From contig PANC01000013.1 in assembly GCA_002708315.1 (NCBI GenBank), forward strand, positions 122,900-186,899: a stretch of DNA of 64,000 bases. Reading direction: 5' to 3'. Shown here in pieces: positions 63,017 to 64,000 of the stretch. Positions within the stretch are counted from its first letter, which is position 1, and each line of letters starts with the position of its first letter. The DNA comes from Lentimicrobiaceae bacterium. GTDB taxonomy: Bacteria; Bacteroidota; Bacteroidia; Bacteroidales; F082. A program made the position numbers and the translations under genes. The notes under the pieces were generated by a model that saw nothing but the letters and a program-made list of their open reading frames with translations, did not search any database and was not told the DNA's origin.

Positions 63017-63238
63017 AATCAACCAAAACCAAAACTTTATAGAAATATATATTCTATTACTTTAGGTATTTCAATATACATGCCATAAATCATATATATC
63101 TATTTATCAGTTTATTAAAGATAGTACGATTGTGAAATTAGGTTAAAAATAGTTGTATCCGGAGGTCTAGAAGACAAACTTATTATTGAATATCCAATAT
63201 CGTAAAAGAAGGAGTCTTCAAAAACAAATTATATGCTA

Positions 63239-64000
63239 TTAATTATACTCTGCTATTAAATCAAAGAAATCAGAACCGGTAACTTTTACGTTATAAAATT
63301 CTCCAATATTTATGTTACCATCATTTGATGTGACAATAACTTCATTATCGACTTCTGGGGAGTCGAACTCTGTTCTACCAATATAATTATCTCCTTCTTT
63401 TCTATCAATTAGAACTCTAATTTCTTTTCCAACAAATTGTTTATTCAAATTAAATGAGATTTCCTGCTGAAGCATCATTATCCTATCTCTACGCTCATCT
63501 TTAACATCCTCCGGCACATTATCAATTAAAGTGTGTGCATGGGTATTTTCTTCCGGTGAGTAAGTAAATACACCAAGTCTATCAAACTGAGATCTTTTTA
63601 CAAAGTCAAATAATTCATTAAATTCTTCTTCAGTCTCTCCAGGATACCCAACTATAAGTGTTGATCTAAGTATAATACCTGGAACCTCCTCCTTAACTCG
63701 TGATATCAACTCCTCGGTTTTCTGACCTCCAAGACCACGCTTCATGGACCTTAGAATCCTACTGTTTATATGCTGAAGAGGCATATCCATATATTTGCAA
63801 ACCTTGGGATTATCCCTTATTACTTTTAACAGGCCCTTGGGGAAGTTTGCCGGATAAGTGTAATGGAGCCTAATCCATTCAATTCCTTCAACCTGTGCCA
63901 TTCTGTTTAAAAGATCTGGCAACTCTCGTTTACCATATAAATCAATTCCGTACCATGTTAAATCCTGAGCTATTAATATAATCTCTTTTACACCCTTTGC
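63239..64000 (-). CDS. rimO: Ribosomal protein S12 methylthiotransferase RimO (C-terminal part, partial)
   Basis: The reading frame runs off the right edge; 253 residues are visible. The start of the visible part reads G-V-K-E-I-I-L-I-A-Q-D-L-T-W-Y-G, and further on W-I-R-L-H-Y-T-Y-P, C-K-Y-M-D-M-P-L-Q-H, S-T-L-I-V-G-Y-P-G-E-T-E and the C-terminal TRAM domain (about the last 65 residues). RimO is a radical-SAM enzyme that adds a methylthio group to Asp88 of ribosomal protein S12. The radical-SAM C-x3-C-x2-C motif lies beyond the window. The TTG seen at 63922 is internal, not the start. Confidence 0.94.
   Translation of the reverse strand, partial: AKGVKEIILIAQDLTWYGIDLYGKRELPDLLNRMAQVEGIEWIRLHYTYPANFPKGLLKVIRDNPKVCKYMDMPLQHINSRILRSMKRGLGGQKTEELISRVKEEVPGIILRSTLIVGYPGETEEEFNELFDFVKRSQFDRLGVFTYSPEENTHAHTLIDNVPEDVKDERRDRIMMLQQEISFNLNKQFVGKEIRVLIDRKEGDNYIGRTEFDSPEVDNEVIVTSNDGNINIGEFYNVKVTGSDFFDLIAEYN

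Larger units (their letters stand above)
62760..63238. other. Intergenic region between the MORN-repeat gene and rimO
   Basis: A 479-base AT-rich stretch with no credible gene on either strand. It contains the rimO terminator (62991-63016) and the promoter of the MORN-repeat gene (62779-62811). On the plus strand a purine-poor run AATCAACCAAAACCAAAAC follows the hairpin; no function is assigned. Confidence 0.6.

Noticed and set aside
62985..63050. Plus-strand hairpin followed by AATCAACCAAAACCAAAAC as a leader or riboswitch
   Set aside because: No plus-strand gene follows, and the hairpin with its T run on the minus strand is better explained as the rimO terminator.

Overview
The window looks like chromosomal DNA of a low-GC Bacteroidota bacterium, probably a free-living aquatic or marine member near Marinilabiliales/Bacteroidales or Flavobacteriia. 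The evidence is: two secreted proteins with type A type-IX-secretion (T9SS) C-terminal sorting domains; a PorE-like OmpA lipoprotein; DUF4369/TlpA thioredoxins; a flexirubin-type tyrosine ammonia-lyase cluster; the long Bacteroidota form of PurM; TAnnTTTG -7 promoter elements; and an absence of clear Shine-Dalgarno sites. No tRNA, rRNA, CRISPR array, insertion sequence or phage gene was seen. Gene content is mostly housekeeping and envelope.

Layout. 1-9.3 kb (+): the tail of ribulose-phosphate 3-epimerase, then part of an aryl-polyene/flexirubin pigment cluster. It holds a thioesterase, a PepD dipeptidase that looks like a passenger, a glycerol-type acyltransferase, tyrosine ammonia-lyase, FabG-like reductase, ketosynthase, ACP, LpxL-like acyltransferase and O-methyltransferase. 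TAL would make the 4-coumarate starter, the FAS-like enzymes elongate it on the ACP, the methyltransferase decorates the ring and the acyltransferases attach or release the chain. Several enzymes expected for this pathway are not here. 9.4-13.4 kb (-): DUF2795, cobalamin adenosyltransferase, a MacB/LolD-type ABC ATPase, a methyltransferase and a secreted protein of unknown function. 13.5-20.2 kb (-): two T9SS cargo proteins, one of 1662 residues with many modules. 20.5-24 kb (-): DnaK, an unknown lipoprotein and a 66-residue protein resembling the C-terminus of a 2-oxoacid:ferredoxin oxidoreductase beta subunit.

24.1-28.6 kb (+): a 2[4Fe-4S] ferredoxin, then 2-oxoglutarate dehydrogenase E1 and E2. 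28.7-33.5 kb (-): an FtsX/MacB permease with an HlyD-type adaptor whose ATPase may be the one near 10.5 kb, an NhaD antiporter and a small lipoprotein. 33.7-42.3 kb (+): TatA, an OmpA/PorE-like protein with an extra C-terminal domain resembling a retropepsin, PurM, a TIGR01777 epimerase, YccF, AroB, AroA and a LutA/YkgE-like CCG protein. 42.3-46.9 kb (-): two TlpA-like thioredoxins, CoaD and TsaD. 46.9-61 kb (+): TamB, an AddA/RecB-like helicase-nuclease, a tricorn-type protease, a DUF922 protein, an alpha/beta hydrolase and a DEAD-box helicase. 61-64 kb (-): OsmC, a PaaI-type thioesterase, a MORN/YwqK-type repeat protein and a partial RimO running off the right edge.

The most unusual points are the OmpA-retropepsin-like fusion with an altered active-site triad (D-R-G), the KorB-tail-like small protein beside a ferredoxin and the OGDH genes, a four-cysteine tail on SucA, the directly abutting divergent tsaD/tamB start codons, and a run of TTG starts. 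No clearly novel multi-gene system such as a defence or toxin island was found.
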